NCBI GenBank assembly: GCA_000697055.1
Contig: JNDT01002404.1
Coordinates: 1 to 45,639, forward strand
Origin: Saksenaea vasiformis B4078
Taxonomy: Eukaryota; Mucoromycota; Mucoromycetes; Mucorales; Saksenaeaceae
DNA: 45,639 nt
Direction: 5' to 3'
Shown piece by piece: positions 1 through 8,853 of this stretch. Made by a program: the position numbers and the translations under genes. The stretch's first letter is position 1; each line of letters opens with the position of its first letter. The notes beneath the pieces were generated by a model that was not told the origin of the DNA, made no database searches, and saw nothing but the letters and a program-made list of their open reading frames with translations.

Positions 1-2
1 CA

Positions 3-628
3 CGCCGCCGCACACATCATATCCACAATCCCGACATACAGGAGATCCAATCAGGGATTACCACATCAAAGACGGTGAATCAGCAGGTGTTTGTGGAGAG
101 CCTGCGGTCCATCTTTCCGCACCTCGAGCGTCTTCTCCAATTTTATAACCGAGAACGAACGTTGCGCTGGACCACCTATCGTTGGTCACAGCGGGCACTT
201 CATGAATGTGTATGCGCGTGAGAGGCGATACGAACAGGAGAGAAGACATCATTGTGGCATATGGAAGTGCAAAATTCAGTCATACACAGGTGGGACATCG
301 ACCAGTCCCTGTCAAGACTTTTCGCCGCAGACTCTCACACTACATCACGATGTTCTTCATCAATGAATTTAGGACCAGCCAAGAATGCTCCAACCTTTGC
401 AGGCGTGGTCAGCATAGACGTCAGATTCAGCAAAGTATGTCCTCTGTACATGCGGAAACAGATTTTCTTGATCGACCAGGACCAGCCCTCCACGCTGTGA
501 AACATTGCCAAACATGTCGCACAATCTGGAATAGGGACGTGAACGCCGCAAGAAACATACTCCATATCTTCTGGCACATGCGCGAGAACGACGGTTCTAG
601 GCCATTTGGATTCGCAAAGCAAGCATAG
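3..628 (+). pseudogene. Fanzor (eukaryotic TnpB-like) endonuclease, C-terminal relic, frameshifted, cut by window edge
   Basis: This is the C-terminal half of an RNA-guided RuvC endonuclease of the Fanzor family. Frame one is open from 3 to a stop at 219-221 and contains a basic helical stretch (FYNRERTLRWTTYRWSQRAL) typical of the region after the first RuvC motif. The protein continues in a second frame from about 206: VAYGSAKFSH, then NEFRTSQECS with the alternative catalytic Glu, then HCQTC of the zinc ribbon, then WNRDVNAARNI with the last RuvC Asp. The stop is at 626-628. The frame change near 205-225 and the CxxxC spacing in the first zinc knuckle (ECSNLC) suggest decay, although an intron at the join cannot be excluded. 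The N-terminal half with the first catalytic Asp lies outside the window. Family assignment is firm; pseudogene status is an inference. Confidence 0.8.
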
Positions 629-996
629 AAAGCCATTGGGGTGGGTGTCCTCGGATAAAGCCTACCCCATGCTTACATCTTCGGGTATGTACTCTCATGT
701 GTGATTCCTTTGGATTGCCTTTTGGTCCTACGTGGCAATTGAGTAGTTCTTTGACCACAGCAAAGGGCTGTAAGGCAAGCAAAGGAGGTAAAATCCAGAA
801 TAGGACACTAACGCTAGTCTTCTTTTTCAGATGTACGTGTACAACGCAATATGGATTTGGAAGATAACACAGATGGACTTTGTAAAAAAGGATTAAACGG
901 TTGTTAATCTCTTATGCTAAGGAAGAAGTAATTGTGGCGCCATATGGTAGTAACAACCTTGCACCGTCCTTTCTTTCTTTCGTGTTATATCGCAGA
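629..996. other. Gap between Fanzor relic and alcohol dehydrogenase relic
   Basis: No gene is seen. The stretch ending at about 995 (TATATCGCAG just before an ATG) resembles an intron acceptor, so a 5' exon of the dehydrogenase relic may once have lain here. The words ATTGTGGCGCCATATGG near 932 resemble the VAYG codons of the neighbouring Fanzor relic, but too little matches to call a second copy. Confidence 0.4.
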
Positions 997-1566
997 ATGA
1001 CAGAGCAGTTCGTCGGATATGCAGGACTTCGGCCTCTTGTTAGAGACGACAAAGAAACACATCTAAAATCATTCGATTTTGAGCCACGTCTACTTGACGA
1101 AGAAGAGGTTGGGATTGTCGTAGCTGCGTGTGGAATGTAAAATTCAAAGCTCTCCCGTTTATCTGCTTAACAAAATTACTAGCTCTGATTCCGATATTTA
1201 TCCACTGACTGGCGTATGTATATATATGTGCGCGTTTATGTTGAATCCAGGTAACTGACAACCAACTTTACTGCTCTTCCCTTTTAGGTTTGGAAACGAA
1301 GCTACATACCCACTAATCCCGGGCCATCAGTTCATTGGAAAGATTACTGCTGTTGGCTCGGCTGTAAAAAAAAGAAAAAAAAATTAAAACTAGGCGACTG
1401 TGTTTGTGTGAGCCTGTTTGTCACAGTTGTGGCCAATGCACTTACGGTAAATCCGAGTTTGATCAGCTGTGTGCAAAGTGGTGACATACGATGGCGTATA
1501 TAAGAATTTCGTACATACGGGGTATAAAGCAAGTGTAGGTTCCTACGACAAATCTGTTGCAAGCTG
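997..1566 (+). pseudogene. Zinc-dependent alcohol dehydrogenase (ADH6/ADH7-like), decayed
   Basis: Three pieces of a medium-chain zinc alcohol dehydrogenase lie in order but not in one frame. The first (997-1138) reads EEEVGIVVAACGM, the start of the GroES-like domain. After about 150 nt a second piece from 1289 reads YPLIPGHQFIGKITAVGS, in which the usual GHE zinc-ligand motif is GHQ. It runs into an A-rich stretch and a stop near 1385. After a further frame change, CHSCGQCTYGKSEF and LCAK give the four-Cys structural-zinc lobe, followed by VVTYDGVYKNFVHT and then stop codons at 1564-1566. The CGSD catalytic segment and the whole Rossmann domain are missing. The family is clear from these motifs. 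Frame changes, missing parts and position beside Fanzor sequences indicate a dead copy. Confidence 0.75.
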
Positions 1567-1911
1567 ATCTTAAAGTCTATTGTATGCATATCTAATCGTA
1601 CTATTTCGCGAATATACCTGCTCCTAGTTTCGAAAAACAGGTATTTTCGCTGGGTCTCTGTGGGAAAAAAACTTTTTGATTGAAATGTCTGCTTACATGG
1701 AAACTGCGCCTTAAATTAATTTAAAAGACGTTGTATAATATGTGAAGGAGCGAATTGTCGACGGCAGAGCCTCTACAAACATCTATGGCTCTTACCAATA
1801 TGGGGGCTCCGTGACCATGTCTGTAGCCCTGAAATCCCCGATTGTTAGACCATTTACGGAAATCAGACCCAGTCCTTTACCTGTCATACAAAGTGACGAG
1901 TGAGCAGTTCC
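1567..1911. other. 3' flank of the Fanzor gene
   Basis: No protein-coding signal is seen. This stretch lies directly downstream of the Fanzor stop codon (minus strand 1914-1912). In TnpB and several Fanzor loci the guide RNA is read from DNA adjoining the gene, so this is one place to look for it. A short inverted pair TACCTG/CAGGTA lies near 1616-1643. Nothing further can be claimed from sequence alone. Confidence 0.4.
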
Positions 1912-4900
1912 TTACTGCCTAACTGTCCTGGACAGTGCTGCCGGGCGAGATGCTAACTGACATCCTGATTCGATGTAACGAACAAATATATCACGAATAT
2001 TTCGGCCGGCATTAACATCTCTGTTCCAAAACTAATCAAATAGTTAAGTATCAACGTGTCAACCCAAGCAGTCCGGCTTACTAGAGATGTTCTGATTCCT
2101 CGTCTATCATATGCGCACTGAGGGCACAGTCGGATAGGATAGACAATATTTCTGTAATTGTTGCGAGCTATTCCTATGTTAAAGAAAAATGTACATAAGC
2201 TGGACTAAGTCATACCGGGTCGGCGTCTATTGGGGCATTCACTGCTTAGATGCAGAATCTGCTCGTCGTCACCTAAGCAATATTGACGTTTGTGCTTATG
2301 ATGCTGGCGTCTGATATACTTTTTGCTAGAGATTAATGCATATGAGTCAGGTTTCCACTGTGTCCATTTGTTTCCCAAACATACCGATGATTACACAGTT
2401 GCATGTTATAGTCACGGAAATCGACTGTGTCGTGATGACAGATGCTGCATACTTTGCTGGTTTTGTACTCGTCTACGCATATGACTGGACATCGCTGTGC
2501 TAGCACCTCGCAAAAGGTCTACATGGATAGTAAATGTTAATAGGATTCTCACTACCAAGAGAACTTCAACACCCTCACCTTCACCGGTAACGGTGCATAC
2601 GTCTTGTAGCCTCCACTATGCAGGTCGACATCTCTGTATGCCACAAATGCCCGGCGCTGGCCACGTCTACTGTTTTGTGCCTCACGATGTTGACGACGTT
2701 GGCGATACCGCGCTTTTTTGTTCTGTTTTTGCACATTTGCGACCGGAGGCTGATGCAGAGAGATAATTAATGAACGAAGAATAAGCAGGCAAATGCTCAC
2801 CAGGGTTGAATTGGGATAAAATCCCCCGATCTGGTCTGCGATAACGTCCATGGTCATACTTCTGGAAGAGCCCTGCAAGGCACGCCTTTCCCTGTGTCTG
2901 TAATGACGGTTGAACTCATCCGTTCTGGGAAAGTCCATTCAATATGACCACATATTGACAAGAACATTCTGTAGCTACCTCTGTTTTTCGCTGAATTGTA
3001 CCGTGAGAAAGCGCTGGAATTCCGGAACAGATGAGGCCGTCTTAGGATGTTCCGAAAGACGATCGTAGACTTCCTGCATGTTGGCAATTTCACGATTTTT
3101 CCTTTCTATCTGAAGACTCCAGTTAAATTTGGAGCTGGATCTAAAAAAGCATGCAGTTATTGCACTGACTACATACAGGATCTTGTTCTTACTGGTAATA
3201 ACCGTTCGTGACAGAAAATGTATGGCTATTTCTTGCCTCTTCGTCATGAAGATCCTCCGCTGTGTCTACGGCGGTCACAAGGGAACGAATACCTACGAAA
3301 TACATATATAGCCTTTGTTAGATTCTTCATAGCAAGGAGCATACCAGGATCGATTCCCACGATGCGAGTTCTTTCAGGGTCTAAATGGCGTGCGACCGTT
3401 AAGCCCGTGGGCTCCTTCTTCAAATGATAGATGCCACACTGCAAATCAGAGAAATCCCTGTTACGAGGAAGGAACTGAAAGTCTCTCTGGGAGGACGGAT
3501 AAGATGCTGAAATGCAACCTTTCTGTTAGCGTGCTCCACGGTATAACAAAAACTGGACTGACCTTGGTTTGGTTTGCGAGATTTAAATCTGACTGCCACC
3601 ATAACACCATCCGTCTCAAAGCCATAATCAAACTCTACTTCTGGTAGCTCATCGTTGTTTATCCCTTATATGAACAAGTGTAAGGACATTACTTCCATGC
3701 AGTTGAATATGACCAAACCTTGTGCCCGGCGGCGGCGAGGCATGACTCTATCAAGACAAAAAATTGCTTCCCAAAGTTGTTCGCGGTATACCATGTCCTT
3801 GAGCGCATTATTGAAGGTATGAAAGCCTTGCAAAGGACCCTAACGTAAGAGTGTCAATTTTTCTTCGGTCAATTTATGCTTTTTTTTTTACGAGAACATA
3901 CTGCTAGATTTTCCGGGAGATTGGTAGTAATGTCTTTAAGCGCCCAGTAAAGTATTTTACCGGTGACGGGGAAGTAACCTAGTGTAGTATTATTGCTTAG
4001 CTCATATTATGGTTCAAGCAAGGTCACTAGGTTTCAGCTTACCTATCTGGTTTTTAGACATTGGAACGAGAGTCCAGCCTTTTCCATTGAGTTCATTTGT
4101 TTGCTTAAGCATCAATGCTGAGAGACGAAGCATACAGGGAAGCAACCGCTGGTTTTCATCATCACTGAGGTCTGCGGCTATATCTACATTGCCAAGGTTT
4201 TCCTGGTAAACATTCTGAAACTCTCTAGGAGGCACCCAACTGTAAGTAATCGTGAGGAAGAAACTACGTTAATATCGTTTCTTGTCATACCCATAAAAGA
4301 CTTCAAGGTCGGTGATTGAATCATCATCTAAAGTTGTCCATGCATTACGGTCAAAAAGTTCTTGTGCTGTTATTCCCTGGACATATCTGGATGCTACAAA
4401 TTTGAAGCAAGGCGATATCACGTAAACAATGTAAAGCAAATACATTAAGCAGTGGAGTAGTACCTAGGTTTCTCGCATCGTGTCGCTGATTTTGCGGGTG
4501 GTTCGCAAATAGTTCATCAAAAAAGGCGACGAAGGTTCGCTTCATATATATTTGAAGATTCGACGTGATGTGTAGGTATGTGTCTATAAATACGAAAAGT
4601 TTGTGTTTTCTTCTTCTCAAATAGTTCCACTTACTAGCAACTATTTTCCCCGCAAATGACGGGGCCAGCTCTCTTAACATGTATGTCAACGTGAGAAACC
4701 GGTAGTTTTATGCAGAAGTTATAAGTGTATTTGGCCTTACAAATTTACATGTATACCTTCTCCCGTCGCTGGGTTCATTCTGCAAGTATGAAAAAAGTTT
4801 TCGAAAGTCTGCCGTAGATCGACACACCAGCGGTAGTTTGACTATTGATCATGGGAGCAGATTTAGTTTATCCTGATAACTTCCTAACATCACTACGTAC

Positions 4901-5316
4901 AAACGCTACCCGAATGTTTGTGCTAGGATCTCGAGTCGGGATCATTTTAAACGCGGCAATAAAAAAGACTTCGTTATGGACAGGAGGAGAGGTCTCGAAC
5001 TGCCCATCGATCCAACGATGGATGTGCAAATTGACAAGCAACATTGCACACTGACAAGCGGTTGCGTACTGTTCTGCCACTGAACGAAAGACGCCCTATA
5101 TCAGCTTGTACTTAATATATTTGAAAGATTTTATATGAGAATTCCATAATACAGTACCCTGAGCTGCTTGTGGCTTCCCTGCAGAAAATTGCAAAGCTTC
5201 AATTTTCGAACAAATGAGTAGTCGCGACCAGGCAACTGCACGATGGGGGTGTTCTGGTACCCATACCGTCTCCTGCGGGCCGGGGGCTCTCCAACTTCGT
5301 TGTGTTGTCTATCCAT
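1912..5316 (-). CDS. Fanzor RNA-guided endonuclease, apparently complete, 19 exons, 774 aa
   Basis: complement(join(1912..2031, 2082..2173, 2216..2325, 2385..2518, 2579..2749, 2801..2924, 2979..3140, 3193..3292, 3345..3506, 3563..3664, 3719..3839, 3902..3933, 4043..4239, 4291..4393, 4464..4583, 4635..4670, 4757..4841, 4901..5095, 5158..5316)). All 18 introns are GT-AG and all phases agree, giving one frame without stops. Landmarks are TDG at 367-369, VVGIDPG-type RuvC-I with Asp436, VAYRD at 602-606, VDEYKTS with Glu640, zinc ribbon CSIC 647-650 and CPQC 721-724, and WNRDVNAGRNI with Asp740. This is the motif order of Fanzor proteins, eukaryotic relatives of TnpB that cut DNA guided by a noncoding RNA. 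The start is the first ATG of an open 53-codon exon. The acceptor of exon 4 (4670) is the least certain. No transposase gene is visible beside it. Identity as Fanzor is strong; activity is not shown. Confidence 0.88.
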
Positions 5317-5470
5317 GTTTTTGGGAATAAAAAGGAAGGGAGATTTGTTGTCAAATAGTTAGATGGAATATATGTGAACTCGTAGGACTGTTGTTTCGTT
5401 ATCCATGATGGGACGCTGCTAATAGGCTAACAGTTTTTGCACCTTGGTGTCTGCTGAGCCTTTCAGCAAG
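5317..5470. promoter_or_regulatory. Fanzor 5' flank up to the MULE-like element
   Basis: Upstream DNA of the Fanzor start codon. It is A/T-rich, with no ORF and no clear core-promoter motif. It ends at the 9-bp duplication TTCAGCAAG (5462-5470) that borders the inserted element. Confidence 0.35.
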
Positions 5471-5867
5471 GAGAATTGCTACGAACACTCAGATTCTGCC
5501 TCTTAGTGACACTCATGTAACATAATTTAGAGAACTGTTAAATAGGTAGCTTCGAATTCTCTATGAAATCTGATCGTACGCAAATATCAACGAGTTGTCA
5601 AGCCTCCGTGGATCGACTGCTTAGGCTTTGATAGATGAAGTGATGATATCTATTTGTAGGCGCTCGATGAGGGTTTAATTTACGGGCATTCAGCTCATGG
5701 GCGCTCATCTTGTGGACGCTAGCTGCACAAATACCTACGATTTGGTTTTTATTTGAGGATGGTCATACGTGCATTAAAATTCGGTAAGGTGTTTGTCCAG
5801 CCGCCGGCAAAAACACATTACATGAGTGTCCCTAAGAGGTAGATCCTGAGTATCCGTAGCAATTCCC
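5471..5867. mobile_element. Non-autonomous Mutator-like element (MITE), about 397 bp, with 9-bp target duplication
   Basis: Terminal inverted repeats of about 50 bp begin GAGAATTGCTACG on the left (from 5471) and, read on the opposite strand, GGGAATTGCTACG on the right (from 5867). By eye about 43 of 50 positions match. Both ends are flanked by the direct repeat TTCAGCAAG (5462-5470 and 5868-5876). Long terminal repeats with a 9-bp target duplication are the signature of Mutator-like elements. The interior has no transposase or other coding region, so it would need a helper element elsewhere. The repeat mismatches suggest an old insertion. Confidence 0.75.
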
Positions 5868-5876
5868 TTCAGCAAG

Positions 5877-6371
5877 GTATGGCCAGTGCAAACAGGCAGT
5901 TAACTTTGTAAATGATGACGTACTGACAGACAGCTACATTCAAATATACATACAAGTAACTATTATGATAAGCACAAGGGCAATCTGCCCAGAATTCTGC
6001 GATGGTGACCGAGAAATATTTTTCTACAACTTCCATATTGGTATCAATGGAAAATGATAAGAAGTGTCATTCTCTTTGTCATTGGGCCCTCTGGCCAGGG
6101 ACCCGTCATCCAGGCCATAAGGCCTTTTTTTGTTTTGAATATTTCGAATAGATAGGCTCAGGATCCAGAAGGCAGATTAGGCATGGGCAATACAACAACG
6201 TTAGATCAAGAGAATACTGATTATGCGTTTTTAAAAAACGCAATTGGCTTGTGCAACTCATATGTCAGCCTACCATCCATTTTACTGTCTCTAAAAATAT
6301 TTAACAGTAAAGAAACAAAGATTAGGAACCTCTATGCCTGTTAGATTCTTGTATACCATTAACGGTTGTCG
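5877..6371. other. Noncoding stretch right of the MULE-like element
   Basis: No recognised gene. It contains a small GC-rich palindromic patch (GGGCCCTCTGGCCAGGG and GGCCATAAGGCC near 6085-6125). It also holds a possible last exon of the small minus-strand ORF: a splice from 6383/6384 to about 6288 would extend that ORF to a stop at 6221-6223. Confidence 0.3.
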
Positions 6372-6608
6372 TTACGCCACTGGTGTGGTAGATTTCCTCA
6401 TTTCGCCACCCATTTTTTGCTGCAATTGCTGAAAACTGGCCTCAAAAAGATTTGCTACTACCTCGTCTTCTTCGAAAACCTCCTCTGAAACGTTGGCATC
6501 AACGGAAGCGAATACTTCTTCATGATGCATGTGGTCGTTGTGTTGCTGTTGCGGAGTGTTCATAGCTGACAGCAAGAAGCAAGCTTCCTTTTGGAACTCC
6601 GTCGCCAT
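6372..6608 (-). CDS. Small acidic protein of unknown function, 78 aa
   Basis: This is an ATG-started ORF that I do not recognise. It begins MATEFQKEACFLLSAM, has a Gln/His-rich stretch, then a strongly acidic segment (SEEVFEEDEVV) and an amphipathic segment NLFEASFQQLQQK, as expected of a helical binding peptide. A GTAACG donor inside the GTG-GCG codons near the end and a TTTTTAG acceptor about 95 nt later would replace the stop and add about 20 residues ending at 6221; I cannot decide between the two. Three copies of a 41-bp repeat lie just upstream of the ATG. It could be a real short gene or the 5' exon of one. Confidence 0.45.
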   Translation of the reverse strand: MATEFQKEACFLLSAMNTPQQQHNDHMHHEEVFASVDANVSEEVFEEDEVVANLFEASFQQLQQKMGGEMRKSTTPVA

Positions 6609-6613
6609 AGAAG

Positions 6614-6736
6614 TCCGAAGATTAACTGAGCGATTTTATTTGCTGTCTTTAACATCCGAAGATTAACTTGAGATATTCATTCGCTGATTTTTGATTCCGA
6701 AGATTAACTCGTCATTTTTATTGGCGCAGAATACCA
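6614..6736. repeat. 41-bp tandem repeat, three copies
   Basis: Units start at 6614, 6655 and 6696, each opening with TCCGAAGATTAACT and each 41 bp long; the later parts of the units have diverged. The array sits 6 bp upstream of the start codon of the small minus-strand ORF and about 190 bp upstream of the eL42 start codon. It could be promoter minisatellite sequence or repeated factor sites. Confidence 0.7.
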
Positions 6737-6923
6737 CGGACACCGCAGGCGAGCCAATATGGGCGCTTCCGTCGGATAATGAAAATTTCCGTGCTTCAAG
6801 CATGGTCACGGAGCTAACAATTTGATCTTCCGCCACCATGGCCTCGCGACGCCGGTGGTGGGTGGCGCGTAGGAAAAGGGAATCGGGATAAAGTACGGCT
6901 CTCTCTCTCGTTCGCCGATCGCT

Positions 6924-7495
6924 ATGGTAAATATTACGATTCCAATACGAGATGGATTAGAGACGGATTAGAGATGGATGGATGGATAGATGACAGTAAC
7001 CACGCGGGATATTTTAGTCGAAAATAGTTTAACATTATTCATGGGGGACAAAATTGTGGATCATGGGATGCAGCCATGACAATGCTAGCAGAATAGTCGA
7101 ATTGATATCCATTACCTTTGTTTAGGTTAACATCCCCAAAACCAGAAACACCTTCTGCAAGGGCACCAAGTGCAAGAAGCACACTCCCCACAAGGTCACC
7201 CAGTACAAGGCTGGTAAGGCCTCGCTCTTCGCTCAGGGTAAGAGACGTTACGATCGTAAGCAGTCCGGTTATGGTGGTCAGACCAAGCCCGTCTTCCACA
7301 AGAAAGTACGTTAAAGAGGAGAGAGAAAAATATGCAAACCGTTGACCATGATTATAGGCCAAGACAACCAAGAAGATTGTGCTCCGTCTTGAATGTACTG
7401 TCTGCAAGTACAAGATGCAGCTTCCTATCAAGCGTTGCAAGCACTTCGAATTGGGTGGTGACAAGAAGACCAAGGGTGCTGCTCTTGTTTTCTAA
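6924..7495 (+). CDS. RPL42: 60S ribosomal protein eL42 (L36a/L44), 106 aa
   Basis: join(6924..6926, 7126..7305, 7358..7495). The first coding exon is only the ATG, followed by a GTAAAT donor and a 199-nt intron ending TTTAG. The protein then reads [13 protein letters not shown], with [38 protein letters not shown] and the C-terminal KGAALVF. At 106 residues it has exactly the family length. It is a component of the large ribosomal subunit near the E site, with a four-Cys zinc site. Residue 56 is Pro, the form associated with cycloheximide sensitivity in yeasts. An AATAAA lies at 7519-7524. The gene converges on STN1 with 58 bp between the stop codons. Identification is certain; the ATG-only exon rests on phase agreement and the lack of any other suitable ATG. 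Confidence 0.95.
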
Positions 7496-7553
7496 GAAGT
7501 TCATTTGTTTGACATGCAAATAAAAAAAGTCGAAAAACACAATCACCCACACA

Positions 7554-8853
7554 TTATAGGACGATCTTGTATTCTCGGGCTGCGGTATGATACAGTATAC
7601 TGTCGAGCACCATCTTTTTAAGGCAATGGATGATCCTTTCTCGCGACAAACGACTATATATTTCTTCGCTGATCACTCGCTGGATGATATATTCTCGAAG
7701 TACGCCACCTATAGCGATAGTTTAGATATAAATCAATCTGGATGGCAATTTACCATGATGAAGGTCTGTGCCTGTGGAACTCTCTTCGATAATCTTTAGG
7801 ATGACGTCTTGCAGTTCTTCGTTTGTCAAGACTCGGTATATGCCAGAAGGTCCATCGACTTGGACAATTTTCCCTGCTTTTGCTAATGCATTGACAGCCG
7901 ATACAAAAACCTCAGTAACCTGACGAGGTGAAGGATTTGTAACGTTGAGCTATAGAAAAGAGTGCTTTGAGTGGATATCGAGGAAGCGAAGAAAATTTAC
8001 CTTTTCGATCAGTATTTCTTGTGCCATATCCTCTAATTCTGGATCCCCTCGGCCAGCTTCATGACATGAGAAGTATTCATTTCGGTATTCTTCCTCCAGA
8101 TATTGAAAGAGTGCTTTTTGAAATGCAGGTCGAGGCACTTCATCCGTCTGCCAAGCGTATCTGTAAACGAAAAAAAAAATGCTCCTTTTTGCGTACCTGA
8201 GTATTATTGACCAATTGCATGTTATCCTCGCTCATGTCCAAGTAATTCTTGATGCCTTTTTCATTCTCTACGACCGCTTCAGGTAAAAGAAATGGCTTTT
8301 TATACCATTTCTTGAGTAAAGCCATGGCCTTGACTACATGAGCAACCTCTATATTTGGATCGGAAATTTGGGCTATTTTGAGGTAAAACGGAAGATGATT
8401 TCTCTATGGTCTTACATAAACACTGTATGTTTATTTGTCTTGAGCCTCTGTGCTCTCCTATAGTTCCGCTGATAGATAGACTGGCGCCTAATGACGGCTG
8501 GATTTGTGTTGCAACCGTGTCTTTCCATTGACAGCAGTCGATACAACCAGTGCCGTCGTCCACTTTGCACCATAAATAAATAAGACATGAACAATAAAAG
8601 AACTTACGGGTATATGTTATATTGTGATGCGTTTGATCCACAGCAACAACAACGCCACACAGGGTGACATGCTTAATGGGGTGTTCATAGAAATTGTACA
8701 GGTCTAATTTATTAATGTGTGTCGTTTTGCCGGGTGATGCTCACCTTTACGTTGCTCGAGTTGTTGTAGAGCGTGAATGTCTTTTATCAATAACTTCAGG
8801 TGCACTTGATGCACGGGATCGAGACCGTAGAATGCAGCATCCAGAGTAGCCAT
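7554..8853 (-). CDS. STN1: CST complex subunit STN1 (telomere capping), 341 aa
   Basis: complement(join(7554..7708, 7754..7949, 8001..8147, 8197..8372, 8416..8562, 8608..8703, 8745..8853)). The N-terminal half is the Stn1 OB fold: YEHPIKHVTLCGVVVAVD, then LDDGTGCIDC, then ISGTIGEHRGSRQINI. The C-terminal half is predominantly helical with the look of the winged-helix region (VFVSAVNALAKAGKIVQVDG, GIYRVLT). Stn1 binds single-stranded telomeric DNA with Ten1 and Ctc1/Cdc13 and recruits polymerase alpha-primase. The start is the ATG that opens MATLDAAFYGLDPVHQ; an upstream ATG is out of frame. For exon 5 the acceptor at TTGGCAG (8148) was chosen because the earlier TTTACAG gives an immediate stop. 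The fold-level assignment is strong. Confidence 0.85.

Noticed and set aside
1806..6814. 14-bp inverted match (CATGGTCACGGAGC) at 1806-1819 and 6801-6814 flanking the Fanzor gene, read as transposon ends
   Set aside because: A few 14-mer inverted matches are expected by chance in 45 kb. The right copy lies in the eL42 promoter, and no target duplication is seen.
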